Position numbers and translations under genes: made by a program. A DNA stretch of 64,000 nucleotides from Clostridium sp. CAG:571 (GTDB lineage Bacteria; Bacillota; Clostridia; TANB77; CAG-508). The notes below the pieces were generated by a model. It worked only from the letters and a program-made list of their open reading frames with translations. It had not been told where the DNA came from and searched no databases. The stretch lies in contig HF999523.1 in assembly GCA_000434015.1 (NCBI GenBank), forward strand, positions 391,789 through 455,788. Direction: 5' to 3'. Positions 63,935 through 64,000 of the stretch are shown piece after piece (the first letter of the stretch is position 1; each line of letters opens with the position of its first letter).

Positions 63935-64000
63935 AAATATCGTTCTCAAGAGAGAACAATAACAAAAAGTACATTGAAAAGTAAACAATAAACCTTTAGA
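63935..64000 (+). promoter_or_regulatory. Start of a ribosomal RNA leader
   Basis: After P3 come CTCAAGAGAGAACAATAACA and AGTACATTGAAAAGTAAACA. The ACATTGAAAA element is typical of the leader just before a Firmicutes 16S rRNA gene. The rRNA gene itself would lie outside the window. Confidence 0.65.

Noticed and set aside
1..64000. CRISPR arrays and complete tRNA genes
   Set aside because: I found no regularly spaced repeats and no full cloverleaf. In particular, no tRNA able to read CGGN lies in the window.

Overview
The window is very AT-rich DNA with strong GGAGG-type ribosome binding sites, AGA as the dominant arginine codon, an intact sigma-K gene, an LL-diaminopimelate aminotransferase gene and classic Firmicutes gene orders (ylxM-ffh-rpsP-khpA-rimM-trmD-rplS, ireB-ruvX-DUF1292, tsaE-tsaB-rimI). 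It fits a low-GC, spore-lineage member of the Clostridia, probably uncultured. No species can be named from the sequence alone.

The main observation is a recoding signal. Nine genes need two or three reading frames to give a full-length protein: a GT39-like glycosyltransferase, a DUF368 membrane protein, a WG-repeat protein, ispG, a radical SAM gene, ffh, a Lon-family protease, tsaB and lepA. All twelve breaks have one form. An in-frame CGG codon is followed by any base, and the protein resumes if the first C is skipped, so CGGN is read as the glycine codon GGN. Once corrected, ffh, lepA, ispG, tsaB and the Lon homologue have normal lengths and intact motifs (DTAGR, IGIPA, GEVGY, GPGSF, SGGEP). 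Reading every gene by eye, I found no in-frame CGG used as arginine, while roughly fifty out-of-frame CGG trinucleotides in coding DNA disturb nothing. CGG therefore behaves as a +1 frameshift or four-base glycine codon. This is an inference from sequence; the tRNA or other factor responsible is not in the window.

Layout. 1-6.5 kb is a defence-type island (a PD-(D/E)XK protein cut by the window edge, an HTH-Fic protein and a 1304-residue nuclease-NTPase protein of Avs/Cap4 type), followed by a tRNA-Met remnant that looks like an old attachment site. 6.9-25.5 kb is mostly housekeeping: dapF, dapL, rpsO, pnp, two glycosyltransferases, a cmk-plsC fusion, an S1-domain protein, typA, trmR and a U32 protein. 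25.5-32.9 kb holds DUF368, sigK, an unusual three-gene cluster (small membrane protein, TadZ-like protein with AT-hooks, GAF-degenerate-GGDEF protein) and ireB-ruvX-DUF1292. 33.1-43.1 kb holds a WG-repeat lipoprotein with a damaged 5' end, ispG-ispH, and a TetR-controlled heterodimeric ABC exporter. 43.3-49.7 kb is accessory: a LexA-like repressor facing a Cro-like gene, an HD / radical SAM / P-loop kinase set, pyrH, a BAX-inhibitor protein and an epsilon/zeta-type toxin-antitoxin pair. 50-63.2 kb is the signal recognition particle and ribosome-maturation operon, a Lon homologue, the t6A tRNA-modification operon, lepA and rlmB. The last 350 bases carry three tandem promoters and a leader, so a ribosomal RNA operon very probably starts just past the right edge.
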